Assembly (NCBI GenBank): GCA_052387675.1
Contig: JBQTIY010000015.1
Location: 1-64,000, forward strand
Direction of reading: 5' to 3'
From: JBQTIY01 sp052387675
GTDB taxonomy: Bacteria > Planctomycetota > B15-G4
Length of the DNA: 64,000 bases
Part shown: positions 1-8,267 of the stretch, one piece after another
Numbering within the stretch: the stretch's first letter is position 1
How the letters are laid out: each line of letters opens with the position of its first letter
Notes under the pieces: model-generated
Seen by the model: only the letters and a program-made list of their open reading frames with translations
Database searches by the model: none
What the model was told of the DNA's origin: nothing
Translations under genes and position numbers: made by a program

Positions 1-50
1 TACGACGACTGACGCGGACCCCATCGCGAGGCCGCTAGTGCGCACCTCGA

Positions 51-197
51 CCGCCAACTGTCTTCCCATAACTGCAGCGGGGTGCGACGCGGCGGGGTGT
101 CGGTGTGCCGCGAGTTCCGAGCCGACCTCTCGGCCGCATCGGCCGAGTCGGCGAGGTGTCTGAGCGGCACCGCCGAGCCCCCGCCGCGGGCGCACTG
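51..197. repeat. Intergenic repeat, copy 1 (about 147 bp)
   Basis: This stretch recurs at 8106-8251. Bases 99-197 match 8153-8251 over 99 nt with one C/T difference; the outer 50 bases differ by small indels. It contains a perfect hairpin at 129-147 (8-bp arms, CAT loop). The copy ends 28 bases beyond the stop of the minus-strand creatininase-family gene. A length change inside the repeat breaks any shared reading frame, so it is probably not coding. A second partial copy of its right end (cgcgggcgcactgagcg) follows at about 207-223. Confidence 0.85.
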
Positions 198-225
198 AGC
201 GTCCCGTCGCGGGCGCACTGAGCGC

Positions 226-975
226 TCAACCCGCGCGCATCGCCTCAGCCAAAATCTCGGCGAGGATCTCGAAAGTAGCGCGGCCCTCCTCCGCGCTCGC
301 TTCAGCCGGCGCACCGAAGTAGGCCTGCGTGCCGCCGGCTTGCAGGAAGTCGGCGCGGCCGGCACGAATTGCCTCCACGAGACTGATCGGCAGCGGCGGC
401 AGCGAGCGGCGCAGTGCGTCGTTCACGGAGGCGGGGTCGTCGGCGAGCACGAGCGAGCCTTCGTAGCGGCCGGCGTGACAGGCTCCGCTGCGAAACTCCT
501 CGGTGAGGCGCTCGGCGAGCCGGCGGCGCGTGACGTCGGGGAAAACGAAGCGGGCGGCGCTGCCGCCCGAACGCGGGGCGGCCGCCTCGATGGCTTGGCG
601 GATCGTCTCGATGTGGGCCGGTTCGAGGTGCGCATTGGCGATGGCCACGGGCCGAAAGCCCGTGGTCGCGGCGGCGGCGAGGATGTCGGCGAGATGCGCT
701 ACAGCCGTAGCGCGCTGCACGCCGAGCGTGCCGGCGAAGGGTGCGGCGTAGTCGGTCACGGAATAGGCCACCGGCGGCAGCACGACGCAGGCCTGGCCTG
801 CGGCTGTGAGGCGGGCTGCGGTACGGCGGGCCATGCCGAGCGCGATGGTCACGTCGGTGTCGAGCGGCAGGTGCGGGCCGTGCGCTTCCGTGGAGCCCAC
901 CGGCAAGATCGCCGCGCAGCCGCGCGCCACGAGAGCCTGCACGTCGGGCCAGCTCAGCTTTGCCAAGTCGCTCAT
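226..975 (-). CDS. Creatininase-family amidohydrolase
   Basis: A 249-residue cytoplasmic protein of the creatininase fold, a metal-dependent amidohydrolase family that includes creatininase, MftE and the archaeal formamide hydrolase ArfB. The N-terminal GSTEAHGPHLPLDTD supplies the Glu, His and Asp metal ligands, and HAGRYEGS near residue 170 supplies the later Glu. The usual NGHGGN loop is altered to NAHLEPAH, which suggests a different substrate from creatininase. Length is normal for the family. The ATG start lies 80 bases from the divergent SGNH gene. A tryptophan dioxygenase and a kynureninase-like gene lie 6-9 kb away without a recognisable formamidase between them, so N-formylkynurenine is a possible substrate; this is inference only. 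An intergenic repeat follows the stop. Confidence 0.85.
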   Translation of the reverse strand: MSDLAKLSWPDVQALVARGCAAILPVGSTEAHGPHLPLDTDVTIALGMARRTAARLTAAGQACVVLPPVAYSVTDYAAPFAGTLGVQRATAVAHLADILAAAATTGFRPVAIANAHLEPAHIETIRQAIEAAAPRSGGSAARFVFPDVTRRRLAERLTEEFRSGACHAGRYEGSLVLADDPASVNDALRRSLPPLPISLVEAIRAGRADFLQAGGTQAYFGAPAEASAEEGRATFEILAEILAEAMRAG

Positions 976-1055
976 GTCGCTATGCTGGCCGCCATGCTCG
1001 GCGAAGGCAAGCCAGGGGATGCGCCAAGGGATGCGCCGGCCACGGGGCGCGCGGC

Positions 1056-2576
1056 ATGAGTCGCCCGCCGGTGAGCCGCCGCGCGACGGTGTTGCTGCTG
1101 CTGCCTGCGGCCGGTGTCGCCGGCTGGGCCCTGGTGGAACTGCTGCGGCAGCGTGTGGGGCTGGCGGCGCTCTGGCCGCGGAGCTTTCCCATCCTCCTCG
1201 CGGGGCAACTCGCCGGCGCGGGCGCGTTGGCCGTGGCGCTGCTGCGCCGGGACAGCCGGCTCGCGCCGCGCGTGGGCTTTGTGGCCTTGGTGCTCACGTC
1301 GGCCGCCTACCTTGTCTGGTATCAGCCTTACCGTGCGCTCGTCGCGCTGCAGGCCTTCGGCGTTGCCGCGGGAGTGCTGGGGCTGCTGGCTACGATCGGG
1401 CCGCCGCTCTTGAGACGCATGCCGCGTCGGGCCGTCTCTGTCGCCGATCTGCTGCTCTTTCTCTTGTGCGTGTGCGCGGTCACGGCGGAAGCGGGGCTGC
1501 GCGTGGCCGCTGCCTGGAGCGCCTCGCCGCTCTTTGCCAGTCAGAGCGAGGAACTCACCGACTTCCTCGAGCGGCAGCGCCTGAAGCGGGAGCTGCCGCA
1601 CGCGGGCGGCCGCGTGAACTCCCTGCGGCACTTCGATGAGGAGTTCCAGGCCAAGCAGCCGGGCGTGCCGCTGGCCGCGTCGATCGGCGACTCCTTCAGC
1701 ACGGGCATCGTGCCGCTGCCTTACCACTTCACCAGCGTGGCTGAGCGAGTGCTGGGCCGCGGGGCCATTCACAACTTTGGCGTCCCCGGCCTGGGTCTTG
1801 AGGGCTACCTCTACCTGCTGCGCGAAGAGGCGCTGCCGCTGCGGCCGGACGTCGTGCTCGTCAACGTCTTCATCGGCAATGACCTCGCTGAGGGCCTGCG
1901 ACATGGCCGCGAACCCAGTGGAGCAGGGCGTTGGCTCGACCGAAACCAGTTGCTGCTCCTCAGCGTGCCGCGCCGTCTGCTAAGGCTGAGCCGTGAACCA
2001 GCTCTCGCGGGGCTGTCAGCGGAACTTGCGCCGGAGTCCGCGCCAGAGCCGGTGCAAGAACCGGCGCTCCCGACCAACGCCCTCTCGACGCCGGCCGATT
2101 TCGAGCGGCTGCAGCCTTGGCTGGCCGATCCGGCCCGCGAACTGCCGGCCTTCACGGAGCAGCGTTTTGTGAGCGTCGAGCGTGAGCGCGCCCGAGCCGC
2201 GTGTGATCCGGCTGATCCGCCCGATTGGCGGCGCATCGAGGAATTGTTGCTGGAGCTGCGCGCGAGCTGCGGCGAGACGCCCTTCGCAGTCATGCTCATC
2301 CCGGATGAGTTTCAGGTGGAGGAGTCGGTCTGGGAGCTGGTGCGTTCCGGTCCGGGCGGTGAGGCGCTTGAACGCGATCTGCCGCAGCGACGGCTCACGG
2401 CTTGGCTCGCCGAGCAGGGCATTCCCTGTCTGGACCTGCTGCCGATTCTGCGCGCTGTGCCGCCGCGGCCTGACGGCCTCCGGCTCTATCACCTGCGCGA
2501 CACGCACTTCAATGCGCGCGGCAATGCCGCAGCCGGCGAGGCTCTGGCGGAATTCTTGCGCCGCTGGTGGGACTAG
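1056..2576 (+). CDS. Membrane-anchored SGNH/GDSL hydrolase
   Basis: A 506-residue protein with about four hydrophobic helices in the first 160 residues, then an SGNH hydrolase domain. Block I is SIGDSFSTGIV with the nucleophile Ser, the oxyanion region is GVPGLGLEG, block III is VFIGNDLAEG, and the C-terminal catalytic pair is in LRDTHFNARGN. Such proteins usually act as O-acyl esterases or acyltransferase partners on extracytoplasmic polysaccharide; the substrate here is unknown. An upstream in-frame start at 960 would overlap the divergent creatininase gene and adds an Arg-rich stretch without coding character, so ATG 1056 is chosen. The stop overlaps the convergent HEAT-repeat gene by four bases. 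Confidence 0.85.
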   Translation: MSRPPVSRRATVLLLLPAAGVAGWALVELLRQRVGLAALWPRSFPILLAGQLAGAGALAVALLRRDSRLAPRVGFVALVLTSAAYLVWYQPYRALVALQAFGVAAGVLGLLATIGPPLLRRMPRRAVSVADLLLFLLCVCAVTAEAGLRVAAAWSASPLFASQSEELTDFLERQRLKRELPHAGGRVNSLRHFDEEFQAKQPGVPLAASIGDSFSTGIVPLPYHFTSVAERVLGRGAIHNFGVPGLGLEGYLYLLREEALPLRPDVVLVNVFIGNDLAEGLRHGREPSGAGRWLDRNQLLLLSVPRRLLRLSREPALAGLSAELAPESAPEPVQEPALPTNALSTPADFERLQPWLADPARELPAFTEQRFVSVERERARAACDPADPPDWRRIEELLLELRASCGETPFAVMLIPDEFQVEESVWELVRSGPGGEALERDLPQRRLTAWLAEQGIPCLDLLPILRAVPPRPDGLRLYHLRDTHFNARGNAAAGEALAEFLRRWWD

Positions 2577-3862
2577 CCGTCTTCGGGTGCGCTCAGCGCG
2601 AGCAGCGCGGCGGCAGCCTGGGCGGCGAGCGTGCGGTCTGAGCCGCGCCGCAGGAAGAGCAGTTCCTCGCGGGCTTCCGCGCCCAGCGCGCGCAGTTGGG
2701 CGCGCCGTGCCGGGGCATTGGCTCCGCGCTGGGCCCAAGCCGCGAGCAGTCCGCGCACGATCGCGGGCATGAGCAAGCGCCGCACGCCTTCTTCCTTGTT
2801 CCAGGCCGCGGCGTAGAGCGCGTCCAGCGTGGCCTCATCGGGCGGCGGCAACAGGCCCAGCGTGCGTGCGGCAGCACTGGGCACCAGCAGATCGGGATCG
2901 TCGAGCAGGGCGATGAGCGTCGGCCAAGCGGGCAGGCCCTCGGCGCCCAGGCCCGCCAGAGCCAGGGCCGCACGCACGCGGTCGGGGTGCCCCGGCTCGC
3001 GCAGAATGGCGAGCAGCGGCGGCAGCGCCGCGGGCCCCAGCGCGGCGACGAGGCGCTCCATGGCGGCGATGTGCTTGAGGTTGCGTTCAGCCAGCGCACT
3101 GAGGATGTGCGGCAAGCGCTCCGGCCCGAGTGCTGCCAGCACCGGCAGGGCGGTCTCGATGAGTTCCGGCGATTCATTGCGCAGCACGGCGATCAGGCCG
3201 GAGAGCGCCTCCGAGCCTTCATCCATGAGCCGTTGCTTGGCCTGCGCTGCGCGGGCTTCGTCGGGGCCCGCGGCGTGCCGGAGCAGGACGTAGACCAGGG
3301 CTTCGCGTGCCGCGCGTCGCAGGCCAGGCTGCGTGGCGTCCGCGCTGTGCGCGGCGCTCTCGAGCGCCTCGAGCACCTGGGCACTTTCCGGCGCCAGTCG
3401 CGCCAGCACACGCACCGCCACCACGGCGCTGCCTTCGTCTGCGGAGGACTGCAGCATTACGAGCAGCGGCGGGATGGCGGCCGAGCCGATGTCGGCGAAG
3501 ACGGAGAAAAGGTGCGCCTCCCCCGGCGCGTCCCCGACCAGACGCAAGGCGGCCGTGACGAGCGCCGGGACAGCGGCCGGGCCGAGCTGCGCCAGCGCCG
3601 ACTGTGCGGCGGAGCGCACCTCCTCATTGCTGTCGCCGAGCGCAAGCACGAGGGCCGGGGCATCCTGTTCCGAACCGCTGTGCCCTAAAGCGACGGCCGC
3701 CAAGCGACGTTCGAAAGGATCTTCTGAGCGCAGTTCCGCGCGCCAGGCTTCGGGCGCTTTGGCGCAGCCAGCGGCCAGCGGGGCCAGCAACAGGCCCGCG
3801 GCGAGGCAGGCTGTGCGCAGACGGCCCGCGCGGCAGCGCGCCGAAGGCGAAAAGGAGGGCAT
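2573..3862 (-). CDS. HEAT-repeat lipoprotein
   Basis: A 429-residue protein with a signal peptide and lipobox LAAGC, lipidated Cys about residue 33. The rest is a series of HEAT-type helical repeats of 30-40 residues, recognisable from recurrent patterns such as DSNEEVRSAAQSALAQLG and PAAVPALV. HEAT solenoids act as protein-binding scaffolds; no catalytic motif is visible. The protein is probably anchored in a membrane facing the periplasm. The ATG at 3862 is preceded by a reasonable purine-rich site on the minus strand. It is divergent from the PD40 exoprotein gene. Confidence 0.85.
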   Translation of the reverse strand: MPSFSPSARCRAGRLRTACLAAGLLLAPLAAGCAKAPEAWRAELRSEDPFERRLAAVALGHSGSEQDAPALVLALGDSNEEVRSAAQSALAQLGPAAVPALVTAALRLVGDAPGEAHLFSVFADIGSAAIPPLLVMLQSSADEGSAVVAVRVLARLAPESAQVLEALESAAHSADATQPGLRRAAREALVYVLLRHAAGPDEARAAQAKQRLMDEGSEALSGLIAVLRNESPELIETALPVLAALGPERLPHILSALAERNLKHIAAMERLVAALGPAALPPLLAILREPGHPDRVRAALALAGLGAEGLPAWPTLIALLDDPDLLVPSAAARTLGLLPPPDEATLDALYAAAWNKEEGVRRLLMPAIVRGLLAAWAQRGANAPARRAQLRALGAEAREELLFLRRGSDRTLAAQAAAALLALSAPEDG

Positions 3863-4017
3863 GCGGGAGAGTCTCCGGCCGCGGGAGCCGCGGGCGACCG
3901 CGAAAATAATCGCATGTCGTGGCCGGACTTCTGCCCTGGGCTGCAGGCCCTAGGCCTAGAATCGCGCATCCCGGCACCAGGGCAGCCGGGTCCCAACCAC
4001 CGGAGGCGCTGAAGCTC

Positions 4018-5337
4018 ATGAGGACTTTCTCTCGGCGCCCCGTGGGGCTTTGCGCCGGCCTCCTGCTCGCCGTCGCGCTGGCTGCGCCGCAGTCCGCGGC
4101 GCAGGCCGAGGCGCAGGCTGGCCAAGTGTCCCGCGTCAGCATCAGCTCGCGCGGCGACGAAGGCACGGCCCTCTCCTACGACTGCGCCCTCTCACAAGAC
4201 GGCCGCTTCGTGGCCTTCGCGAGCGACGCGCCCAATCTGGTGGACTTCGACGGCAACAACTCGGGCGACATCTTTGTGCACGATCGGCTGACCGGCGTGA
4301 CGACGCGCGAGAGTCTGGCCTCGGACGGTACGGAAGCCAACGACATGTCCTATGGGCCGTCGCTCTCCGCCGATGGCCGCTTTCTCGTTTTCGAGAGCTG
4401 GGCAACCAATCTCGTGCCGGGCGACACGAATGGCTTTCAGGATGTGTTCCTGCGCGATCGCTTGCTCGGCAAGACGATCCGCGTAAGCGTCGGCACGCAG
4501 GGACAGCAGGCGCAACTGCCCTGTGTGGGCTCGCGCATTTCCCTGGGGGGGCGGGCGGTCGCCTTCCAGACCTTCTCTCCGAACATGGGGTTCGGCCCGG
4601 TGAGCCGGCAGCAGCTCTACGTGCGCGACTTCGTGAGCGGCGCACTGGAGATGGTCTCGGTCTCCTCGCATGGCGAAGTGGGCGACAACGACTCCTGGTA
4701 CGGGCATCTGTCCTTCGACGGCCGCTACGTGGCCTTCGCCAGCGAAAGCACGAACTTCTCGCCGATCGACCTCACTGATGGGCACGACATCTATGTGCAC
4801 GACCGCCAGGCCGGCACCACGCGGTTGGTTTCCGTGAGCTCCACCGGCGGCAAGATCGCCGGCACCGCGAATCTGGCGCAGATCTCAGCGGATGGGCGCT
4901 ACGTCGTCTTCGAGAGCAGCGCCGTCAATCTCGTGCCTAACGACAACAACGGCCAGACGGATGTCTTCCTGCGTGATCGCTGGCTGGGCGTGAACCACCT
5001 CGTGAGCGTTGGGCTCGGCGGTCTGCTGGCCAACGAGCGGTCGGGGCGCCCGTCGCTCTCGCTCGACGGACGCTACGTGGCCTTTCACAGCAATGCCAGC
5101 AACCTGGTCCTCGGCGACGGCGACTTCATTCAGGATGTCTTCCGGCGCGACGTGTGGACGGGCCTCACCGAGATCGTGGCCACGCCCGGGCATGGCACCT
5201 TCGGCAACGGTTTCTCGCTCATTCCCTCCATCTCGGGTAACGGTCGCGTCGTGGCCTTCGAGAGCCATGCCACGAACCTGGTGGCCGCCGATGTGAACGA
5301 GGTCCAGGACGCCTACGTGCGCGTCTTCAACGACTGA
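4018..5337 (+). CDS. Secreted PD40/TolB-like beta-propeller protein
   Basis: A 439-residue protein with a signal peptide ending in QSAAQA near residue 35, followed by six repeats of a PD40/WD40-like blade. Each blade carries a variant of SxDGRxVAFxSxAxNLV and ends in a variant of DVFxRDRLxG, for example SLSADGRFLVFES and HLSFDGRYVAFAS. Six blades would close a propeller. There is no enzymatic motif; an extracellular binding or structural role is likely. The start at 4018 gives a clean signal peptide and has GGAGG about 12 bases upstream; the in-frame start at 3919 gives a non-signal leader. A -10-like TAGAAT lies at 3957-3962. The 3' end overlaps the convergent ligase gene by 25 bases. Confidence 0.88.
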   Translation: MRTFSRRPVGLCAGLLLAVALAAPQSAAQAEAQAGQVSRVSISSRGDEGTALSYDCALSQDGRFVAFASDAPNLVDFDGNNSGDIFVHDRLTGVTTRESLASDGTEANDMSYGPSLSADGRFLVFESWATNLVPGDTNGFQDVFLRDRLLGKTIRVSVGTQGQQAQLPCVGSRISLGGRAVAFQTFSPNMGFGPVSRQQLYVRDFVSGALEMVSVSSHGEVGDNDSWYGHLSFDGRYVAFASESTNFSPIDLTDGHDIYVHDRQAGTTRLVSVSSTGGKIAGTANLAQISADGRYVVFESSAVNLVPNDNNGQTDVFLRDRWLGVNHLVSVGLGGLLANERSGRPSLSLDGRYVAFHSNASNLVLGDGDFIQDVFRRDVWTGLTEIVATPGHGTFGNGFSLIPSISGNGRVVAFESHATNLVAADVNEVQDAYVRVFND

Positions 5338-7070
5338 CGGTCCACCTTGCCGCGGTCATTCTTGGGGAGTTCGTCCAAGAAGATCACGCGCCGCGGGTAC
5401 TTGTAGGGCGCGAGGCGCGCCTTGACCCAGGCTTGCAATTCAGCGGCGAAACTCGCGACGCCTGGGGGGGCGGGCCGCTCGCTGGCCGCGCCCGCTGCGC
5501 CTGCCGCGCCCGCGGCGACGCCGAGCCGTGCTGCGCGCGCCGGCGTCGGCACCACAAAGGCCGCGGGGAGGATCAGGCCGTCGGCGTCGGGGCAGCCCAC
5601 CACGGCCGCCTCGGCCACCTCCGGATGCTCGAGCAAGCAGCCTTCGATCTCGTGCGGGGCCACCCAGACGCCGCCGACTTTCAGCAGCTCGTCGGCACGG
5701 CCCTCGTAGAAGAAGTAACCCTCATCGTCGATGCGAAACATGTCGCCGGTGATGACCAGGTCGCCGGCGAAGGTCTCTTTGCTCTTCTCGTGGTCGAGCC
5801 AGTAGCAGAGCGCGGCCGACTCGCCGCGCACATGCAGCCGGCCGACCTGCCCGCGCGGCACTTCCTGGCCCTGCGGATCCACGACGCGGCAGTCGTAGCC
5901 CGGCACGGCCTGTCCGAGACTGCCCACGCGCACTTGGCCCGGTCGGTTGCTGATGTAGATGTGGAACAGCTCGGCGCTGCCGATGCCGTCGAGGATCTCC
6001 ACGCCGCAGCGCTCCAGCCACTGGCGCTGCAGGGCCTCGGGCAGCTTCTCGCCGGCCGAGAGCACGAGGCGCAGGCTGGAGAAGTCGCGCGGTCCGCGGT
6101 GCGTGCGCTCTTCGGCCTCGTGCTGCAGCATGCGCCCGATCATGGTGGGCACCGAAGTCAGGATGGTGGGCCGGTAGCGCTCGATGACTTCGCAGAGAAC
6201 GGACGGCGTGCTGCGCTCGCTGAAGAGGGCCGTGCTGGCGCCTACCGCGAAGGGAAACATGAGGTTCGTGCCGGTGGCATAGCCAAAGAAGAGCTTGGGC
6301 ACGCTGACGGTCACGTCGCTCTCGCGGATGCCGAGCGTTTCCTTGGCATAGCGCTCGATGTTGAAGGCGAAGTCCTCGTGGAAATGCACGGCGGCCTTGG
6401 GTTTGCCGGTGCTGCCGCTGGTGAAGAGGAAGCCGGCGATGTCGTGGCGCCGGGTGTCGGCCATCACTGGGGCGGAGCGCGCCGCCTGCGAGGCCGCAGA
6501 ACCTGCCGGCCCGCCTGCGTGCCCGCCTGCGTGCGCGATGACGTCGCTGAGCGCGAGCTGGCCAGCCTGCAACTGCGGCGGGCGGCGGTTCGCACTGCGT
6601 GCCAACGGCCGCTCACCGGGCGCTGAGCCGGGCGGCTGCGGACTGTCGAGCGTCGTGTCGCCGTCGGCTACCAGCACCGTGTGCAGATGCGGACAGCGCG
6701 GCGCCAGCTTGGCGAAGAGGGGGGCCAGGGACTCGTCCACGACCGCCACGCGCGCGCGGGTGTAATCCAAGTAGTAGGCGTAGTCCTCCTCGGTGAGCAG
6801 CGTGTTGACCATGGCAAACACCGCGCCGCACTTGAGCGTGGCGAACCAGGCATGGCTGAACTCGGGCCGGTCGGAGAGCACGATGAGCACGCGCTCTTCC
6901 ATGCGCAGGCCTAGCTCGGTGAAGGCGAGGGCTAGGCGGTCACTCGCCTCGCTCAAGGCCGCGTAGCTGTATTCCTCGTCGCGCCAGCGCAGCGCAATCT
7001 TCGCGCCGCGCCCGGCGCGCAGGTTGTGCTCCAGCAGGTAGTCGGCGAGGTTGAAGCGATCGGGGAACAT
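5313..7070 (-). CDS. Benzoate-CoA ligase family enzyme (probable anthranilate/aromatic acid-CoA ligase)
   Basis: A 585-residue AMP-forming acyl-CoA ligase. The P-loop is FTSGSTGKPK (about residues 216-225), the hinge/A8 region is FYEGRADELLKVGGVWVAP, and the C-terminal catalytic lysine lies in LPKNDRGKVDR. The N-terminal half (SDRPEFSHAWFATLKCGAV, VNTLLTEEDYAYYLDY) resembles benzoate-CoA ligases. An Ala/Gly/Pro-rich insertion occupies about residues 140-205. It probably makes the CoA thioester of an aromatic acid; 14 bp after the tryptophan dioxygenase gene, the likely substrate is anthranilate. ATG 7070 is chosen over 7115, which would overlap the dioxygenase stop. Substrate specificity is inferred from context only. 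Confidence 0.85.
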   Translation of the reverse strand: MFPDRFNLADYLLEHNLRAGRGAKIALRWRDEEYSYAALSEASDRLALAFTELGLRMEERVLIVLSDRPEFSHAWFATLKCGAVFAMVNTLLTEEDYAYYLDYTRARVAVVDESLAPLFAKLAPRCPHLHTVLVADGDTTLDSPQPPGSAPGERPLARSANRRPPQLQAGQLALSDVIAHAGGHAGGPAGSAASQAARSAPVMADTRRHDIAGFLFTSGSTGKPKAAVHFHEDFAFNIERYAKETLGIRESDVTVSVPKLFFGYATGTNLMFPFAVGASTALFSERSTPSVLCEVIERYRPTILTSVPTMIGRMLQHEAEERTHRGPRDFSSLRLVLSAGEKLPEALQRQWLERCGVEILDGIGSAELFHIYISNRPGQVRVGSLGQAVPGYDCRVVDPQGQEVPRGQVGRLHVRGESAALCYWLDHEKSKETFAGDLVITGDMFRIDDEGYFFYEGRADELLKVGGVWVAPHEIEGCLLEHPEVAEAAVVGCPDADGLILPAAFVVPTPARAARLGVAAGAAGAAGAASERPAPPGVASFAAELQAWVKARLAPYKYPRRVIFLDELPKNDRGKVDRQSLKTRT

Positions 7071-7084
7071 GTCAATCAGCCGCG

Positions 7085-8056
7085 CTAGTCGCTCAGCAGC
7101 CCGCGCACAGCCCACAGGTCCGGCAGGGCGCGCTTGTCGAGCGTGGTGCTGAGGTAGCGGATGCCGTCCAGATCGCCGGTGGTGCCCTTGCCGGTGCCCG
7201 GCTTACCGCCGATTTGCCGCTCGACCATCATCACGTGGTGCCGCCGCCAGAGCACAAGCTGCTCGTCGATGTCGAGCAGTGCCTCGCAGAGTTCGTAAAT
7301 CGTGGGCTGGGCCTGCGGCTGTTCGTAGAGCCGGCGCAGGGCGGCGAAGGTGGCGCTTTGCTCGGCTTCGCTGCGCGGACGCGTCGCACTCGTCGCGCCG
7401 CGCACTTCCGGCGCCGTCACCGCGAGGCCGCAGCGGGCCAGCGCGGCATAGAAGGCATCGGGCACGCTGGGCTGCGTGAGACGTGCCAGCACGGCCGGCA
7501 AGCGCGGATCTTGACCGAGCCGCCGCACGAGCGCCTCGTCGCGCAGGCCCATGAGGATTTCCACTTCGCGGAACTGTGCCGACTGAAAGCCGCTGGCCGG
7601 ATTCAGAGCGGCGCGGAAGGCCAGGAAGTCCGCCGGCCGCATGCTCTCCAGCACGTGAATCTGCGGCACCAGAATTTGAAAAATGGCCTCGACCCGGCGC
7701 GCCAAGTGCGTGGCCTGGCGCAGCGCGACGTCTGCGCTCGCTTGGCCGGCACCCTTTGCCGCGCTCCCTGGGCTGGTGACGCCGGACGTTGCGCAGCAAC
7801 TGTCGAGCGCAGCCCGCACGCCCTCCAGTTCGTGCAGCACCAGCTTGAACCACAGCTCGTAGACCTGATGCACCACGATGAACTGCAACTCGTCGTGCGC
7901 GACCGGCTGCGCGAGACACTGCTGGAGCCGCAGCAACTCCGGCACCTTGAGGTAGTCGGAGTAGGTCAGGCGCGGATTCTGGCCGTAGGCATTGCTCAAG
8001 GTCGGGGGCCGCCGTGGGGTCGCTTCGTTCCGGGGAATCGTAGCCTCCGGGTCCAT
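7085..8056 (-). CDS. kynA: Tryptophan 2,3-dioxygenase
   Basis: A heme dioxygenase that opens the indole ring of L-tryptophan to give N-formylkynurenine, the first step of the kynurenine pathway. LTYSDYLKVPELLRLQ leads into HDELQFIVVHQVYELWFKL, which holds the active-site His (about residue 63) and the aromatic pocket. FLAFRAALNPASGFQSAQF contains the substrate-binding Arg and a highly conserved loop, and LWRRHHVMMVERQIGGK supplies the proximal heme His. The 323-residue length from ATG 8056 is slightly long for bacterial enzymes because of a 25-residue N-terminal extension; a GTG at 8074 is an alternative start. It is followed after 14 bp by the CoA ligase. Confidence 0.93.
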   Translation of the reverse strand: MDPEATIPRNEATPRRPPTLSNAYGQNPRLTYSDYLKVPELLRLQQCLAQPVAHDELQFIVVHQVYELWFKLVLHELEGVRAALDSCCATSGVTSPGSAAKGAGQASADVALRQATHLARRVEAIFQILVPQIHVLESMRPADFLAFRAALNPASGFQSAQFREVEILMGLRDEALVRRLGQDPRLPAVLARLTQPSVPDAFYAALARCGLAVTAPEVRGATSATRPRSEAEQSATFAALRRLYEQPQAQPTIYELCEALLDIDEQLVLWRRHHVMMVERQIGGKPGTGKGTTGDLDGIRYLSTTLDKRALPDLWAVRGLLSD

Positions 8057-8105
8057 GCGCGCGTAGCCCGTCACCCTTGAGAGCCTCAGCCTGCGTACCC
8101 TGCGT

Positions 8106-8251
8106 CCGCCAACTGTCTTTCAACCCATGCAGCGGTGTGCGACGCGGCGGGGGTCGGTGTGCCGCGAGTTCCGAGCCGACCTCTCGGCCGCATCGGCCGA
8201 GTCGGCGAGGTGTTTGAGCGGCACCGCCGAGCCCCCGCCGCGGGCGCACTG
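8106..8251. repeat. Intergenic repeat, copy 2 (about 146 bp)
   Basis: Second copy of the element at 51-197. The hairpin is conserved at 8183-8201. It ends 16 bases beyond the stop of the minus-strand kynureninase-like gene and fills most of the gap before the tryptophan dioxygenase gene. Both copies thus sit just downstream of a minus-strand stop codon, in the same orientation. Confidence 0.85.
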
Positions 8252-8267
8252 TGCGCCCAAAACTCCG

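Noticed and set aside
35..229. Small minus-strand open frames covering the two repeat copies
   Set aside because: The peptide similarity ends where a one-base length change shifts the frame, and the sequence is more conserved as DNA, so it is not a protein family.
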